From Atopomonas hussainii (lineage in GTDB: Bacteria; Pseudomonadota; Gammaproteobacteria; Pseudomonadales; Pseudomonadaceae), in NCBI RefSeq assembly GCF_900109735.1, contig NZ_FOAS01000009.1:62001-126000 (forward strand): DNA of 64,000 nt, in the 5' to 3' direction. Shown here piece after piece: positions 25,066-35,820 of this stretch. Positions within the stretch are counted from its first letter, which is position 1; every line of letters starts with the position of its first letter. The translations under genes and the position numbers were made by a program. The notes under the pieces were generated by a model. That model saw only the letters and a list, made by a program, of their open reading frames with translations. It was not told the origin of the DNA and did not search any database.

Positions 25066-27144
25066 TCAGACCTGCCCGTACTGCTGCCCGTGGCGCAGCC
25101 AGCGTGCTAACAAGGGGCTCACGGCCTGCGGTTGATTGGCCAGCAACTCGGCGGCGGCATCGCGCACGGCGGGCAGCAAGTCGGCATCGCGCTGCAAGTC
25201 GGCAATGCGGAACTGCAAGAGGCCAGTTTGCCGCGTGCCGAGCATTTCGCCGGGGCCGCGCAGTTCTAGGTCTTTCTCGGCAATGATGAAGCCGTCGCAG
25301 GTCTCACGCATGATCGCCAAACGCTCGCGGCCGATGTGCGACAGCGGCGGGTGATAGAGCAGCACGCAATGACTGGCGGCGCTGCCACGGCCTACGCGAC
25401 CGCGCAGCTGGTGTAGCTGGGCGAGGCCTAGGCGCTCGGGGTTTTCGATAATCATCAGGCTGGCGTTGGGCACATCCACGCCCACTTCGATCACCGTGGT
25501 GGCGACCAAGAGTTGCAGCTCGCCCTGCTTGAAGGCGTCCATCACCTCGGCTTTTTCCGTGGGCTTCATGCGCCCGTGGATCAGACCGACGCGCAGCTCC
25601 CCGAGCGCCAGCTGCAGCTCTTCATAGGTGCTTTGCGCGGCTTGGCAGGTGAGTTCTTCCGACTCTTCAATCAGGGTGCACACCCAATAGGCTTGGCGGC
25701 CTTCTTGGCAGGCGGCGCGCACCCGCTCGATCACCTCGCCACGGCGGCTATCGCCCAGCACTAAGGTGTTCACCGGCGTGCGCCCGGGCGGTAGTTCGTC
25801 GAGCACTGAAGTGTCTAAATCGGCATAGGCGCTCATCGCCAGCGTGCGCGGAATCGGCGTGGCGGTCATGATCAGCTGATGCGGACACAAACGGCCGCTG
25901 ACGCCTTTCTCACGCAACGCCAAACGCTGCTGCACGCCGAAGCGGTGTTGCTCGTCGATGATCGCCAAGGCCAGCGACTCGAACTGCACTTCAGCCTGAA
26001 ACAGCGCGTGGGTGCCGACCACCATGCGCGCGCTGCCGTTGCCAATGCGTTCCAGCGCGGTGGCGCGGGTCTTGCCCTTGAGCTTACCGGCCAGCCACGC
26101 GACCTCGAGCCCCAGCGGTTGTAACCAGCGCTGAAAGTTGACGTAGTGCTGCTCGGCGAGGATCTCAGTGGGTGCCATTAGCGCCACTTGGTAACCCGCC
26201 TCCAGCGCTTGCAGCGCAGCCAAGGCGGCGACCACGGTTTTGCCCGCGCCCACATCGCCTTGCACCAAGCGCAGCATGGGTGCGTCTTGCGCGAGGTCGT
26301 AGGCAATCTCGGCGGCCACACGCTTTTGCGCACCGGTGGGGGCAAAGCCAAGATTAGCCAGATAGCCGTCCACCAAGCGCTGGCTCGGCGGCAAAGCCGG
26401 TGCTTGCAGGGCGCGCACTTGTTCGCGCAGGCGCTGTAGCGACAGCTGGTGGGCGAGCATTTCTTCAAACGCCAAACGCTGCTGCGCCCAATGCGCGCCT
26501 TCGGCCAGTTGCTCCAGATTGGCATCCGGCGGCGGTTTATGCAGGTAGCGAATCGCCTCGGCCAGCGGGCCTAAGTGATAGTCGCTGCGCATGTGCTCGG
26601 GTAGCCAGTCCGGCAGCGTGCTGTCGGTGAGGCGGGCTAGCGCAGCATCGGCCAGCTGGCGCAGGCGCGCTTGCGATACGCCCTCAGTGGCAGGGTAAAT
26701 CGGCGTGAGGGTTTGCGCCACGGGCAGCGGCTCGTCTTCTTCCAGCACGCGGTACTCGGGGTGGTAAATCTCCAGTCCCGAGGCGCCGGGGCGCACTTCG
26801 CCATAACAGCGCACCCGCGCCCCTCGGGCGAAGGCGTTCTTCTGCGCGGCGCTGAAGTGATAGAAGCGCAAACTCAGCGTGCCGCTGCCGTCTTGTAGGC
26901 GTACCAGCAGGCTACGGCGGCGACCCATCAGCACATCGGCACCGGCGACGAAGCCTTCCAGCACCGCATCTTGGCCGGGCCGCAAAGCGCCGATCGGGGT
27001 GATGCGGGTGCGGTCTTGGTAGCGCAGCGGCAGGTGAAACAGCAGGTCTTGCAGGTTCTCCAGCCCCAGGCGGGTGAGTTTTTCTGCCTGCGCCGCGCCG
27101 ACGCCTTTGATCACCGTCAGCGGGATGGCTGCCAGATCGGTCAT
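25066..27144 (-). CDS. recG: ATP-dependent DNA helicase RecG
   Basis: RecG remodels stalled replication forks and branched DNA. The 692-residue protein starts MTDLAAIPLTVIKGVGAAQ, with the wedge (OB) domain in the first 200 residues. Helicase motifs follow: LVQGDVGAGKTVVAALAAL (Walker A), IIDEQHRFGVQQR (DEQH box), MTATPIPRTLAM, and QLRGRVGRGSAASHC (motif VI). The ATG at 27144 lies 4 bases after the oxyR stop codon, so the two are probably coupled; the longer open frame overlaps oxyR and is rejected. Confidence 0.96.
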   Translation of the reverse strand: MTDLAAIPLTVIKGVGAAQAEKLTRLGLENLQDLLFHLPLRYQDRTRITPIGALRPGQDAVLEGFVAGADVLMGRRRSLLVRLQDGSGTLSLRFYHFSAAQKNAFARGARVRCYGEVRPGASGLEIYHPEYRVLEEDEPLPVAQTLTPIYPATEGVSQARLRQLADAALARLTDSTLPDWLPEHMRSDYHLGPLAEAIRYLHKPPPDANLEQLAEGAHWAQQRLAFEEMLAHQLSLQRLREQVRALQAPALPPSQRLVDGYLANLGFAPTGAQKRVAAEIAYDLAQDAPMLRLVQGDVGAGKTVVAALAALQALEAGYQVALMAPTEILAEQHYVNFQRWLQPLGLEVAWLAGKLKGKTRATALERIGNGSARMVVGTHALFQAEVQFESLALAIIDEQHRFGVQQRLALREKGVSGRLCPHQLIMTATPIPRTLAMSAYADLDTSVLDELPPGRTPVNTLVLGDSRRGEVIERVRAACQEGRQAYWVCTLIEESEELTCQAAQSTYEELQLALGELRVGLIHGRMKPTEKAEVMDAFKQGELQLLVATTVIEVGVDVPNASLMIIENPERLGLAQLHQLRGRVGRGSAASHCVLLYHPPLSHIGRERLAIMRETCDGFIIAEKDLELRGPGEMLGTRQTGLLQFRIADLQRDADLLPAVRDAAAELLANQPQAVSPLLARWLRHGQQYGQV

Positions 27145-27148
27145 CGGC

Positions 27149-28066
27149 TTAGCCTCTGGGCTTACTGACCGAACACAGACGCATGGAGTCGGCCAGCACC
27201 TCGATGGCCTGATGGCGCGGGAAGCTCGCCCGCCAGGCAATCGCCACGGTGCGTAGCGGCGCCGGGGCGCAGAACGGCCGCACCTCCAAGATACCCGGCG
27301 CGTAATGGTGGCTCTCCACCGCCGAGAGCGGCAGCACGCTAACCCCAAGCCCGGAGGCGACCATATGGCGGATGGTCTCCAGCGAGGTGGATTCGACCGT
27401 GGTGTGCTTGTGTTCGTCGTCTTGCGGGCGGCTCAAGGTGGGGCAGGCTTCGAGGATTTGATCGCGGAAGCAATGCCCTTCGCCAAGCAGCAGCAGGCTC
27501 TTGTCATTCAGCCACTCGCGTTGGATTTCGCTGTATTGGCACCACGGGTGGCCAGCCGGCAGCAGCACGCTGAATGGCTCGTCGTAGAGCGGCTTGGTCA
27601 GCACATCGGCTTCTTGGAAGGGCAGCGCGATGATGATCGCATCCAGCTCGCCGGTGCGCAGTTTGTCGCGCAGCACGTGGGTGAAGTTTTCTTCGATATA
27701 CAGCGGCATATCGGGTGCGACACGGTGCAGCTGCGGAATCAGGTGCGGGAACAGATACGGCCCGATGGTGTAGATGGCGCCGACCTTGAGCGGTGCTTTG
27801 AGCTGATCTTTACCGGCTTGCGCCAGCTCGCGGATGGTCTGCGCTTGCTCCAGCACCTTCTGCGCTTGGGCAATCACCGGCGCGCCGACTTCGGTGACGC
27901 GCACCGCGCTTTTGCTGCGCTCAAAAAGCAAAATGCCCAGCTCGTCTTCGAGCTTTTTCACCCCCACCGAGAGGGTCGGCTGGCTCACATGGCAGCGCTC
28001 GGCGGCGCGGCCAAAGTGGCGTTCTTGGGCGAGGGTTACGATGTAGCGCAGTTCGGTCAGCGTCAT
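27149..28066 (-). CDS. oxyR: Hydrogen-peroxide sensing LysR regulator OxyR
   Basis: OxyR activates antioxidant genes after peroxide forms a disulfide in its sensor domain. The 305-residue protein starts MTLTELRYIVTLAQERHFGRAAERCHVSQPTLS (winged helix-turn-helix). It has both redox cysteines at exactly positions 199 and 208 (GEGHCFRDQILEACP). The same oxyR-recG order occurs in P. aeruginosa. The ATG at 28066 is chosen because the N-terminus then matches the family start; the frame is open for 23 more codons. Confidence 0.96.
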   Translation of the reverse strand: MTLTELRYIVTLAQERHFGRAAERCHVSQPTLSVGVKKLEDELGILLFERSKSAVRVTEVGAPVIAQAQKVLEQAQTIRELAQAGKDQLKAPLKVGAIYTIGPYLFPHLIPQLHRVAPDMPLYIEENFTHVLRDKLRTGELDAIIIALPFQEADVLTKPLYDEPFSVLLPAGHPWCQYSEIQREWLNDKSLLLLGEGHCFRDQILEACPTLSRPQDDEHKHTTVESTSLETIRHMVASGLGVSVLPLSAVESHHYAPGILEVRPFCAPAPLRTVAIAWRASFPRHQAIEVLADSMRLCSVSKPRG

Positions 28067-28142
28067 AGGTAAATTCCATTGATCTGCGGCGAAGCATAGC
28101 TTTGCTGTAGTGCAAGACCAAGTGTCTGGCATCATGGAATAA

Positions 28143-28285
28143 AGGAAGCGCTGATTGAAGCGCCGAAGGGGTCAAGCACAAGGCGTACGGAGCGCAGTCA
28201 CCGAGGCATACCGCCCGGTAGGCGAGGTTACGAGCACCACACCGCGCAGTGATTGGATCGTGCAGGCATTAAAGCAGTGTTGCCT
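28143..28285. repeat. 143-bp dispersed repeat with terminal inverted repeats, copy 2
   Basis: It has the same length as copy 1 at 2051-2193. The left end is AGGAAGCGCTGATTGAA; the right end read on the other strand is AGGCAACACTGCTTTAA. It fills most of the gap between oxyR and the divergent SDR gene and stops 21 bases before that gene's start codon, so it may have replaced or displaced promoter sequence. No coding content. Confidence 0.8.
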
Positions 28286-28306
28286 AAACACAACAGGAGT
28301 CAGTTC

Positions 28307-29152
28307 ATGGCACAGGTAGTCATTGTCGGTTGTGGCGATGTTGGCAGTCGTTTGGCAGCGCAGTTGCAGCAGGTCGGGCACACGGTGACGGGCGTGCGCC
28401 GTAGCGCCGTGCCGTTGCCAGCGGGCGTGCAGGCGCTACAGGCGGATGTCGGCGTGGCAGCGTGTCCGGCCGATTGGCCGGCGCAGGTGGATTATCTGGT
28501 GTATGCCGTGGCCGCCGGTGCCGGCGGCGAGGCGGCGTATCAGGCCGCGTATGTCGAGGGCTTGCGCAATGTGCTGGGCTGGCTGGCGCAGCGCGGTCAG
28601 CAGCTCAAGCGCCTGTTGTTTGTTTCCAGCACTGGGGTGTATGGGCAGAGCGACGGGCAATGGGTGGATGAAACCTCGCCCTCCGAGCCTGCGGGCTACA
28701 GCGGGCGCATTCTGCTCGCTGCCGAGCAATTGGCACTCGAAAGTGGCCAGCCGGCCAGTTGGCTGCGCTTGGCGGGTATCTATGGTCCAAGGCGGGGTTA
28801 CTTGCTCAAGCAAGCGCAAAGCGGTGCGCGGGCCGAGCCGCTGCAGTTCACTAACCGGATTCATGCCGACGATGCGGCCAACTTGCTCGCCACCCTCATC
28901 GCGCAAGCGGAACAGGGCGCTGCGCTGGAGGTCGGTTACCTTGGCGTGGATGACGAACCAGCGCCGCTGGATGAAGTGCTGGCGTGGCTGCGCGCCGAGC
29001 TGGGCATTGCCGCAGGCACAGGCGAGCTGGCCAAGCGCCGCGCGGGCAGCAAGCGCTGCAGCAACCAGCGTGCGCGGGCCTTAGGTTGGCAGCCGCAGTA
29101 CCCCAGTTACCGCGAGGGTTATCGCGTCTTGTTAGCTCAAAACGCTTTGTAA
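28307..29152 (+). CDS. NAD(P)-binding SDR/epimerase family protein
   Basis: The 281-residue protein starts MAQVVIVGCGDVGSRLAAQLQQVGH, a Rossmann fold with the GxGxxG pattern. It carries LFVSSTGVYGQSDG with the Ser and Tyr of extended SDRs, although the usual YxxxK is replaced by YSGRILLAAEQ, where an arginine sits near the expected lysine. WLRLAGIYGPRR follows. This group resembles E. coli YeeZ. The substrate is unknown. The ATG at 28307 has AACAGGAG upstream; synteny fits PA5343. Confidence 0.8.
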   Translation: MAQVVIVGCGDVGSRLAAQLQQVGHTVTGVRRSAVPLPAGVQALQADVGVAACPADWPAQVDYLVYAVAAGAGGEAAYQAAYVEGLRNVLGWLAQRGQQLKRLLFVSSTGVYGQSDGQWVDETSPSEPAGYSGRILLAAEQLALESGQPASWLRLAGIYGPRRGYLLKQAQSGARAEPLQFTNRIHADDAANLLATLIAQAEQGAALEVGYLGVDDEPAPLDEVLAWLRAELGIAAGTGELAKRRAGSKRCSNQRARALGWQPQYPSYREGYRVLLAQNAL

Positions 29153-29155
29153 AGC

Positions 29156-29896
29156 TTAAGCCCCAACGCCATGCAGCAAGTGTTGCCCAGCCCAGCCGAG
29201 CATATAGCCCGCTAGCGTACCGAGCGGCGGGCCCCAGTGTTGGCGTAGGGGGATTTTTGGCGCGATGTCTTGGAACATCAGGTACAGAATGCCGCCGGCG
29301 GAAAACAGCATTAGCCACCCCAGTAGCATGGGGGAGCTGTGCAGATAACGCATGCCCAGCCAAGCGCACAGCGGCCCCAACAGGCTGAGCACGGCAAACA
29401 GCCCGAGCAGTGCGTGGCGATGGGCCGCCACGGCAGGCAGGCGTTGCAGTTCACGCTGTGCATTAAAGCCTTCAGGCAGATTTTGCAGAGCAATCAATAC
29501 GGCCAGCAACAATCCGGCCTCGGCGTGTTGCGGCAGCAAAGCGCCCAAGGCCATCGATTCGGGGATAAAGTCCAGCAGCATGGCCAGCAGCAGCGGCAGG
29601 CCGAGCCCGGTGCGCGGCAGGTGTTTTTCCAGCAAGAGAAAGGTCACGCCGCCAAGGCTCAGCGCCAGCAGTTGTTGCCACAGTGGGATGAAACGGGCGC
29701 CTTCAGGAATCAGCACCAAGGTGACAGCGGCGAGCAGGGCGCCGGCGCCGAACGCCAGCAGGGTGTGGCGTAGTTCGCCATCCAGCCAGCGCGGGAATAA
29801 CTGAGGACGCCCGGCGAGCCAAGCGCCCAGCGGGATGGTCAGGCCGCCTAGCCAGGCGTATGCAAGCGCCGTGACCAGAGGGCCTGAATCGGGCAT
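29156..29896 (-). CDS. ZIP family metal transporter
   Basis: The 246-residue membrane protein has about eight hydrophobic segments and the paired metal-site helices of ZIP permeases: LLDFIPESMALGALL (helix IV, with E for the usual H) and IALQNLPEGFNAQREL (helix V). ZIP proteins bring zinc, iron or manganese into the cytoplasm. Its stop lies 3 bases from the end of the convergent SDR gene, and ridA follows upstream on the same strand at a 3-base gap. Confidence 0.87.
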   Translation of the reverse strand: MPDSGPLVTALAYAWLGGLTIPLGAWLAGRPQLFPRWLDGELRHTLLAFGAGALLAAVTLVLIPEGARFIPLWQQLLALSLGGVTFLLLEKHLPRTGLGLPLLLAMLLDFIPESMALGALLPQHAEAGLLLAVLIALQNLPEGFNAQRELQRLPAVAAHRHALLGLFAVLSLLGPLCAWLGMRYLHSSPMLLGWLMLFSAGGILYLMFQDIAPKIPLRQHWGPPLGTLAGYMLGWAGQHLLHGVGA

Positions 29897-29899
29897 GGC

Positions 29900-30280
29900 T
29901 TACGCCAGCACCAGAATCGCGTCCATTTCCACCGCAGCGCCTTTGGGCAGGGCCGCTACGCCGATGGCGGCGCGGGCTGGGTAGGGCTGCTGGAAGTAAC
30001 GGCCCATCACTTCGTTAACGGTGGCGAAGTGGCTCAGGTCGGTGAGGAAGATATTCAGCTTGGCGATGTCGGCAAGCGAGCCGCCGGCGGCTTCACACAC
30101 GGCCTTGAGGTTTTCGAACACTTGCACGGTTTGCGCTTCGAAGCCTTCGACCAGCTCCATGGTGGCCGGGTCGAGGGGGATTTGCCCGGACAGGTACACA
30201 GTGTTGCCCACTTTCACGGCTTGCGAGTAGGTGCCGATGGCGGCGGGGGCTTTGTCGGTGCTGATAATGGTCTTGCTCAT
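29900..30280 (-). CDS. ridA: 2-iminobutanoate/2-iminopropanoate deaminase
   Basis: RidA hydrolyses reactive imines formed by PLP enzymes such as threonine dehydratase. The 126-residue protein is full length, starts [22 protein letters not shown], and carries [32 protein letters not shown] and [21 protein letters not shown], including the arginine that binds the carboxylate. It lies directly downstream of spoT; a small hairpin (GAGGCC-TACC-GGCCTC on the minus strand, 30301-30316) sits between them. Confidence 0.95.
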   Translation of the reverse strand: MSKTIISTDKAPAAIGTYSQAVKVGNTVYLSGQIPLDPATMELVEGFEAQTVQVFENLKAVCEAAGGSLADIAKLNIFLTDLSHFATVNEVMGRYFQQPYPARAAIGVAALPKGAAVEMDAILVLA

Positions 30281-30314
30281 GGCAGTTCCTTGTCTTGATT
30301 GAGGCCGGTAGGCC

Positions 30315-32423
30315 TCAGTTACGAATGCGTTGGATATGCATCACGCCTTTTAAAGCGCGCAACTTTTTGATGACGCGCGAGAGGTGCAAACGATCACGCA
30401 CGCTGATGATCAGGTGCACCACGCTGACGCGGCCGTCGCGCTCGTCCATGCCGATCTTCTCGATATTGGCATCGGTGGCGGTGATGCCGGTAGCGAGCAC
30501 GGCGATCAGGCCGCGCTGGTGCTCCAGCTCGACGCGCAGCTCGACATTGAACTCGCCGCTGACGTCTTTCGCCCAGGTCAGCGGGAAGCACTTCTCCGGG
30601 TTGTGGCGGATGTCCGTGATATTGCGGCAGCTGTCGAGGTGAATGACCATGCCTTTACCGGCGGACAGGTGGCCGATGATCGGGTCGCCGGGAATCGGCG
30701 TACAGCACTTGGCGTAGCTGATGATCAGCCCCTCGGTGCCGCGAATCGCCAACGGGCTGTCGGGGTTATGCGCCGGCTCGTGGTCTTGCGCCAACAGGCG
30801 GCGGGCCACTACGTACGCCATGCGATTGCCGAGGCCGATTTCTTCCAGCAGGTCGTCACGTCCGGCGAGCCGATATTCGCTGAGCACGGTGTGCAGCACG
30901 TCGTCGGCGATTTGCTCCAGCTTTAAGTTGAAGGCGCTTAGCGCCTTATTCAGCAAGCGCTCGCCAAGCGAAATGGACTCGCTACGGCGCTGCTGCTTGA
31001 GCGCATGGCGAATGTGCGTGCGCGCCTTGCCGGTGATCACGAAGTTCAGCCACGCCGGGTTTGGCCGTGCGCCGGGCGCGGTGATGATTTCCACGGTTTG
31101 CCCGCTTTGCAGCGGCTCAGACAGCGGCGCCAAGCGCTTGTCGATACGGCAGGCGATGCAGCTGTTGCCCACGTCGGTGTGCACGGCAAAGGCGAAATCC
31201 ACCGCCGTCGAGCCCTTGGGCAGCTCCATGATGCGGCCCTTGGGGGTGAAGATGTAGACCTCGTCGGGGAACAGGTCGATCTTCACGTTCTCGATAAATT
31301 CCAGCGAGCTGTCGGCGTTCTTTTGCAGCTCCAACAGGCCCTTTACCCACTGGCGGGCACGGGCGTGGCCTTGCTTTAAGTTCTCGCCTTCGGCGGATTT
31401 ATACAGCCAATGTGCGGCGATGCCTTGGTTGGCCAGCTCTTCCATCTCGCGGGTGCGGATCTGGATTTCCACCGGCACGCCGTGCAAGCCAAACAGGGTG
31501 GTGTGCAACGACTGGTAGCCGTTGGCTTTGGGAATCGCGATGTAGTCTTTAAAGCGCCCGGGAATCGGCTTGAACACGCCATGCACGCTGCCGAGCACGC
31601 GGTAGCAGGTATCGACCTTGTCGACCACGATGCGGAAGGCGTAGACGTCCATGATTTCGTGGAAGGCGCGCCGCTTGCCGCGCATCTTCTTATAGATGCT
31701 GTACAGGTGCTTCTCGCGGCCGTGTACTTCGCCTTCTAAACCGTCGCGCTCTAAGGCGGCGCGCAGCGATTCTTCGAGCTTGGAGAGAATCTCTTTGCGA
31801 TTGCCGCGCGCCCGGCGCACCGCGCGCTGAATGCGGTCGGCGCGCATCGGGTGCATGGCTTGAAAGCCTAAGTCTTCGAACTCGATGCGCATCTGGTGCA
31901 TGCCCAGACGGTTGGCAATCGGTGCGTAGATCTCGAGGGTTTCTTTGGCAATGCGGCGCCGCTTGACCGGCGGCATCACGCCTAAGGTGCGCATGTTGTG
32001 CAGGCGGTCGGCGAGCTTAACCAGAATCACGCGGATATCGCGGGCCATGGCCAAGGCCATTTTCTGGAAGTTTTCCGCCTGTGCCTCGGCCTTGGTCTCA
32101 AACTGCATTTGGGTCAGTTTGCTGACCCCGTCGACCAGCTCGGCGACGGTTTCGCCAAACTGCGCGCTGAGCGCTTCTTTGGCGATGCCGGTGTCTTCGA
32201 TCACATCGTGCAACATGGCGGCCATCAGGCTCTGATGGTCCATGTGCATGTCGGCGAGAATATGCGCCACCGCCAGCGGGTGAGTCACATAGGGTTCGCC
32301 GCTGCGGCGGCGTTGGCCGTCGTGGGCTTGCTCGGCGTAGTAAAACGCGCGGCGCACCAAATTGACTTGCGGCGCGCTTAGGTAGCCGCTGATGCGCTCA
32401 ACAAACGCGTCAAGCGTGGGCAT
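30315..32423 (-). CDS. spoT: Bifunctional (p)ppGpp synthetase/hydrolase
   Basis: SpoT makes and degrades the alarmone (p)ppGpp. The 702-residue protein shows the HD hydrolase domain (residues about 20-200, with [12 protein letters not shown]) and the synthetase domain with [23 protein letters not shown] domain (about 385-445, [16 protein letters not shown]) and a C-terminal ACT domain (from about 625) follow. Gene order spoT-rpoZ-gmk matches other pseudomonads and enterobacteria. Confidence 0.97.
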   Translation of the reverse strand: MPTLDAFVERISGYLSAPQVNLVRRAFYYAEQAHDGQRRRSGEPYVTHPLAVAHILADMHMDHQSLMAAMLHDVIEDTGIAKEALSAQFGETVAELVDGVSKLTQMQFETKAEAQAENFQKMALAMARDIRVILVKLADRLHNMRTLGVMPPVKRRRIAKETLEIYAPIANRLGMHQMRIEFEDLGFQAMHPMRADRIQRAVRRARGNRKEILSKLEESLRAALERDGLEGEVHGREKHLYSIYKKMRGKRRAFHEIMDVYAFRIVVDKVDTCYRVLGSVHGVFKPIPGRFKDYIAIPKANGYQSLHTTLFGLHGVPVEIQIRTREMEELANQGIAAHWLYKSAEGENLKQGHARARQWVKGLLELQKNADSSLEFIENVKIDLFPDEVYIFTPKGRIMELPKGSTAVDFAFAVHTDVGNSCIACRIDKRLAPLSEPLQSGQTVEIITAPGARPNPAWLNFVITGKARTHIRHALKQQRRSESISLGERLLNKALSAFNLKLEQIADDVLHTVLSEYRLAGRDDLLEEIGLGNRMAYVVARRLLAQDHEPAHNPDSPLAIRGTEGLIISYAKCCTPIPGDPIIGHLSAGKGMVIHLDSCRNITDIRHNPEKCFPLTWAKDVSGEFNVELRVELEHQRGLIAVLATGITATDANIEKIGMDERDGRVSVVHLIISVRDRLHLSRVIKKLRALKGVMHIQRIRN

Positions 32424-32485
32424 GGCGAGGCCTCCGGTCGGCTGGCTGACCGCGCGAGATACCGCGCCATGCGTGATCCACAGAG

Positions 32486-32746
32486 TTACAGGGCCTCGGC
32501 GTTCTCGTCGTCGAAGGCATAAATCGGTTCGTCTTCAACCAACTCCTGCTCTTGCACGTATTTCATGTCGACCAAGCCGCCAGCGATTTCGCGCAGGGCT
32601 ACTACGGTGGGCTTGTCGTTTTCCCATTCAACCTTCGGCTCTTTGCCGCCGGTGGCCAGTTGGCGAGCACGTTTGGAGGACAACATCACCAGTTCAAAGC
32701 GGTTGTCGACGTGATCCAAGCAATCTTCTACGGTTACGCGGGCCAT
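32486..32746 (-). CDS. rpoZ: RNA polymerase omega subunit
   Basis: Omega aids assembly of RNA polymerase and forms part of a ppGpp site. The 86-residue protein starts [30 protein letters not shown] and contains [15 protein letters not shown], the conserved core. It lies between gmk and spoT on the same strand. Confidence 0.97.
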   Translation of the reverse strand: MARVTVEDCLDHVDNRFELVMLSSKRARQLATGGKEPKVEWENDKPTVVALREIAGGLVDMKYVQEQELVEDEPIYAFDDENAEAL

Positions 32747-32819
32747 GGTGTTCCTCAGGCTGTCAGTTCAGGGCCCGAAAAACACGGGCAGACCTGATAG
32801 TTTAAAAAATGTACAAAGT

Positions 32820-33560
<741 letters not shown>

Positions 33561-35297
33561 TTATTTGCTTTGCGCCACGTGGGTTGGCGCGGTTTTGGGT
33601 TTGATCAGGCTGAAATCGATCAGGTTTTTCGGTTGCTCCGGGTTGCCGATGAGCAGTGGCTGGGCGACAAAGCCGGCGTTGACCAAGCTCTTGCTGGGCT
33701 CGAAGCGATCAAAACGCAGCTCGCTAAGATCGGCCAGGGTGTGGATAAAGTTCATGCTGCTATAGGGGCGTTGCAGCATGCTGCTGAAATCACGCGGGTG
33801 GGCGCTTTGCCACGCCGCTGAACGCCAGACGATAAACGGCACGGTGTACATGGGCGCGGTGGGGCGGCCTTCGTTACGGCCTAAGGTGGCGTCATCCGGG
33901 GCGTCGAACACCGCTTCGCCGTGGTCAGACAGGTACACCAGTAGCCCTTTATTGCTGCCGCTGTCGAGACGTTCGATCAGCCCGGCGACCACGTGGTCGT
34001 TGAACAGCACTGCATTGTCGTAGCTGTTGTAGGTTGGCAGTTCGTAGTCATCCACCCACGCCGGTGCACCTTGGCGATCGGTAAAGCGCTCGTAGTTTTG
34101 TGGGTAACGGTATTGGTAGCTCATGTGGGTGCCCAGCAGGTGCACGACGATAAATTTGCGTGGCGCCGGGTCGTTTAGCGCCTTGGCGAACGGCTTGAGC
34201 ACGTCATCATCGTACTGGCGGGCGTTCTGCTCGCGGTTGTTATTCAGGTACACCTGCTCGTCGGCCTGCTGCGAGAAGGTGGTCAGCATAGTGTTGCGCG
34301 CGGTGATGGTTTGCTGATTGGTCACCCAGTAGGTCTTGTAGCCGGCCTGTTTCATCAAGTTGACCACTGAAGGGGTGGTGAGATAGTCGTTAGGATGGGT
34401 TTGGTCGGCGAAGGTCAGTACCTGTTGCAGCGCTTCGATGGTGTAGGGGCGCGGGGTGACGACGTTATCGAACACGGCCAGCTGTGCGCGGCGTTTTTGT
34501 AGCTCGGGCGAGGTGTCGCGGCGATAGCCGTACAGGCTCATGCGTTGGCGATTGGTGGATTCGCCAATCACCAGCACAACGGTTTGCGGCCCGTTGCCGG
34601 ACAGGTCCTTGAGCCCCTCCAGCGGTGGTAGTGCTTGGTTTTGCGCGAGCAAGTTTTGCATGTTGTGCAGCTGTTCGCGGTATTGCGCGTAGCCCATTAG
34701 CAGTTGCCACGGTACCGCCGGTTCTAGGCGTTTTTCTAAGTGCACGCGGGCGCTATGCAAGTCGCCGGTGGCGAGGAATTCTTTACCAAACGGATAACCA
34801 ACGCTGCTTATCAACACCAGCACGGCAATCATCGGACGCCAGTGTTGTGGGGCATAAGCAGGGCGAATCTTGTAGCGCCAGATCAACCACGCGCCGGCGA
34901 TGTAGGCGGCAAAGGCGGCCGCGTTGCCAAGGCTAAGGTACTGAACTAAGTATTCGCTGCCCTCGCGCAGGTTGGACTCGAACAGAATGAAGATCACGCT
35001 TTGCGAGAACTCCTGCCCGTACACCAAGTAATAGCCAAAGCTCAGTAACGATAAGCTGCCGAGCAGCAAGCCGAGCACGGCGGTGATGCGTTTGGTTTGC
35101 GCCGGCCACAGCAAGGTTGGCGTTAGCCACAAAATGCTCATGGTGGTGGCTTGGCGAAAACCGCTGAAACCCGCATCGCCGTTGAGCTGAATGAGCAGGT
35201 GGGTTACGCCGGAGAAATACCAAAAGAACAAGAATTGCCAGCCCAGTGCGCGCCAATCAAAACGCGGCGTGCTGGTCGATTGCACGGTGTGCTGCAT
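33561..35297 (-). CDS. Phosphoethanolamine transferase (EptA/CptA family)
   Basis: These inner-membrane enzymes move phosphoethanolamine from phosphatidylethanolamine to lipid A or LPS core, leaving diacylglycerol. The 578-residue protein has about five membrane helices in the first 220 residues and a periplasmic sulfatase-fold domain: VVLVIGESTNRQRMSLYGYRRDTSP (metal site), PYTIEALQQVL (nucleophile threonine), VVHLLGTHMSYQYRYP and LLVYLSDHGEAVFD. Acceptor choice cannot be read from sequence. It is the last gene of an operon with dgkA and a two-component system, which supports an envelope-modification role. Confidence 0.9.
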   Translation of the reverse strand: MQHTVQSTSTPRFDWRALGWQFLFFWYFSGVTHLLIQLNGDAGFSGFRQATTMSILWLTPTLLWPAQTKRITAVLGLLLGSLSLLSFGYYLVYGQEFSQSVIFILFESNLREGSEYLVQYLSLGNAAAFAAYIAGAWLIWRYKIRPAYAPQHWRPMIAVLVLISSVGYPFGKEFLATGDLHSARVHLEKRLEPAVPWQLLMGYAQYREQLHNMQNLLAQNQALPPLEGLKDLSGNGPQTVVLVIGESTNRQRMSLYGYRRDTSPELQKRRAQLAVFDNVVTPRPYTIEALQQVLTFADQTHPNDYLTTPSVVNLMKQAGYKTYWVTNQQTITARNTMLTTFSQQADEQVYLNNNREQNARQYDDDVLKPFAKALNDPAPRKFIVVHLLGTHMSYQYRYPQNYERFTDRQGAPAWVDDYELPTYNSYDNAVLFNDHVVAGLIERLDSGSNKGLLVYLSDHGEAVFDAPDDATLGRNEGRPTAPMYTVPFIVWRSAAWQSAHPRDFSSMLQRPYSSMNFIHTLADLSELRFDRFEPSKSLVNAGFVAQPLLIGNPEQPKNLIDFSLIKPKTAPTHVAQSK

Positions 35298-35326
35298 AAA
35301 GACTCCTTAAGCTGCGCCGTGGCGGC

Positions 35327-35728
35327 TTACAGCAAGATGACCGCCCAGGTGCTGGCAACGATCAGCAGGGCAAAGGTTTGTGCGGCGCTGCCCATGTCTT
35401 TGGCTTGCTTAGACAGGGTGTGACGTTCGAGGGAGATGCGGTCGATAGCCGCTTCGATGGCCGAATTGAGTAGCTCAATGAGTGGGCACAACAGTGCGCT
35501 GGCGATCAGCAAGGCGCGTTCGGCGCGGCTGACGTTGAGGTAACAGGCCAGAGGAATTAACAGGGCATTGAGAGCGATCAGCTGGCGGAACGCAGCTTCA
35601 CCGCGCCAGGCCGCGCACAAACCGGCCCACGAGTAACCCGTGGCGTTAAGAATGCGGCGCACACCGGTTGCGCCTTTGTACGGCTGTTGCGTTAAGGCAG
35701 CTGAATGTTTGAGGGAGCTTGCAGGCAT
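35327..35728 (-). CDS. dgkA: Diacylglycerol kinase
   Basis: DgkA phosphorylates diacylglycerol to phosphatidic acid in the inner membrane, recycling the lipid left by headgroup transferases. The 133-residue protein has three hydrophobic helices and the family signature LLNSAIEAAIDRISLERH; the N-terminal amphipathic part contains EAAFRQLIALNALLIP. It lies 29 bases before the phosphoethanolamine transferase gene on the same strand, which fits the diacylglycerol-recycling link. Confidence 0.94.
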   Translation of the reverse strand: MPASSLKHSAALTQQPYKGATGVRRILNATGYSWAGLCAAWRGEAAFRQLIALNALLIPLACYLNVSRAERALLIASALLCPLIELLNSAIEAAIDRISLERHTLSKQAKDMGSAAQTFALLIVASTWAVILL

Positions 35729-35788
35729 GAAAGACCTCCGCGTGAGCCTGAGAGTGTTCTGCAGGCTAACGACGGCGGTATCACGACA

Positions 35789-35817
35789 ACGTCAAGCGAA
35801 TGTGAAGAAAGTGTCAA
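35789..35817 (-). promoter_or_regulatory. Three-repeat operator upstream of dgkA
   Basis: On the minus strand three heptamers, TTGACAC, TTCACAT and TTGACGT, are separated by exactly 4 bases each (11-bp period). This is the tandem layout bound by OmpR/PhoB-type regulators. The site lies right after the sensor kinase stop codon and about 60 bases before the dgkA ATG, suggesting an internal promoter. The same architecture occurs at 37758-37786. Confidence 0.6.
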
Positions 35818-35820
35818 TGC

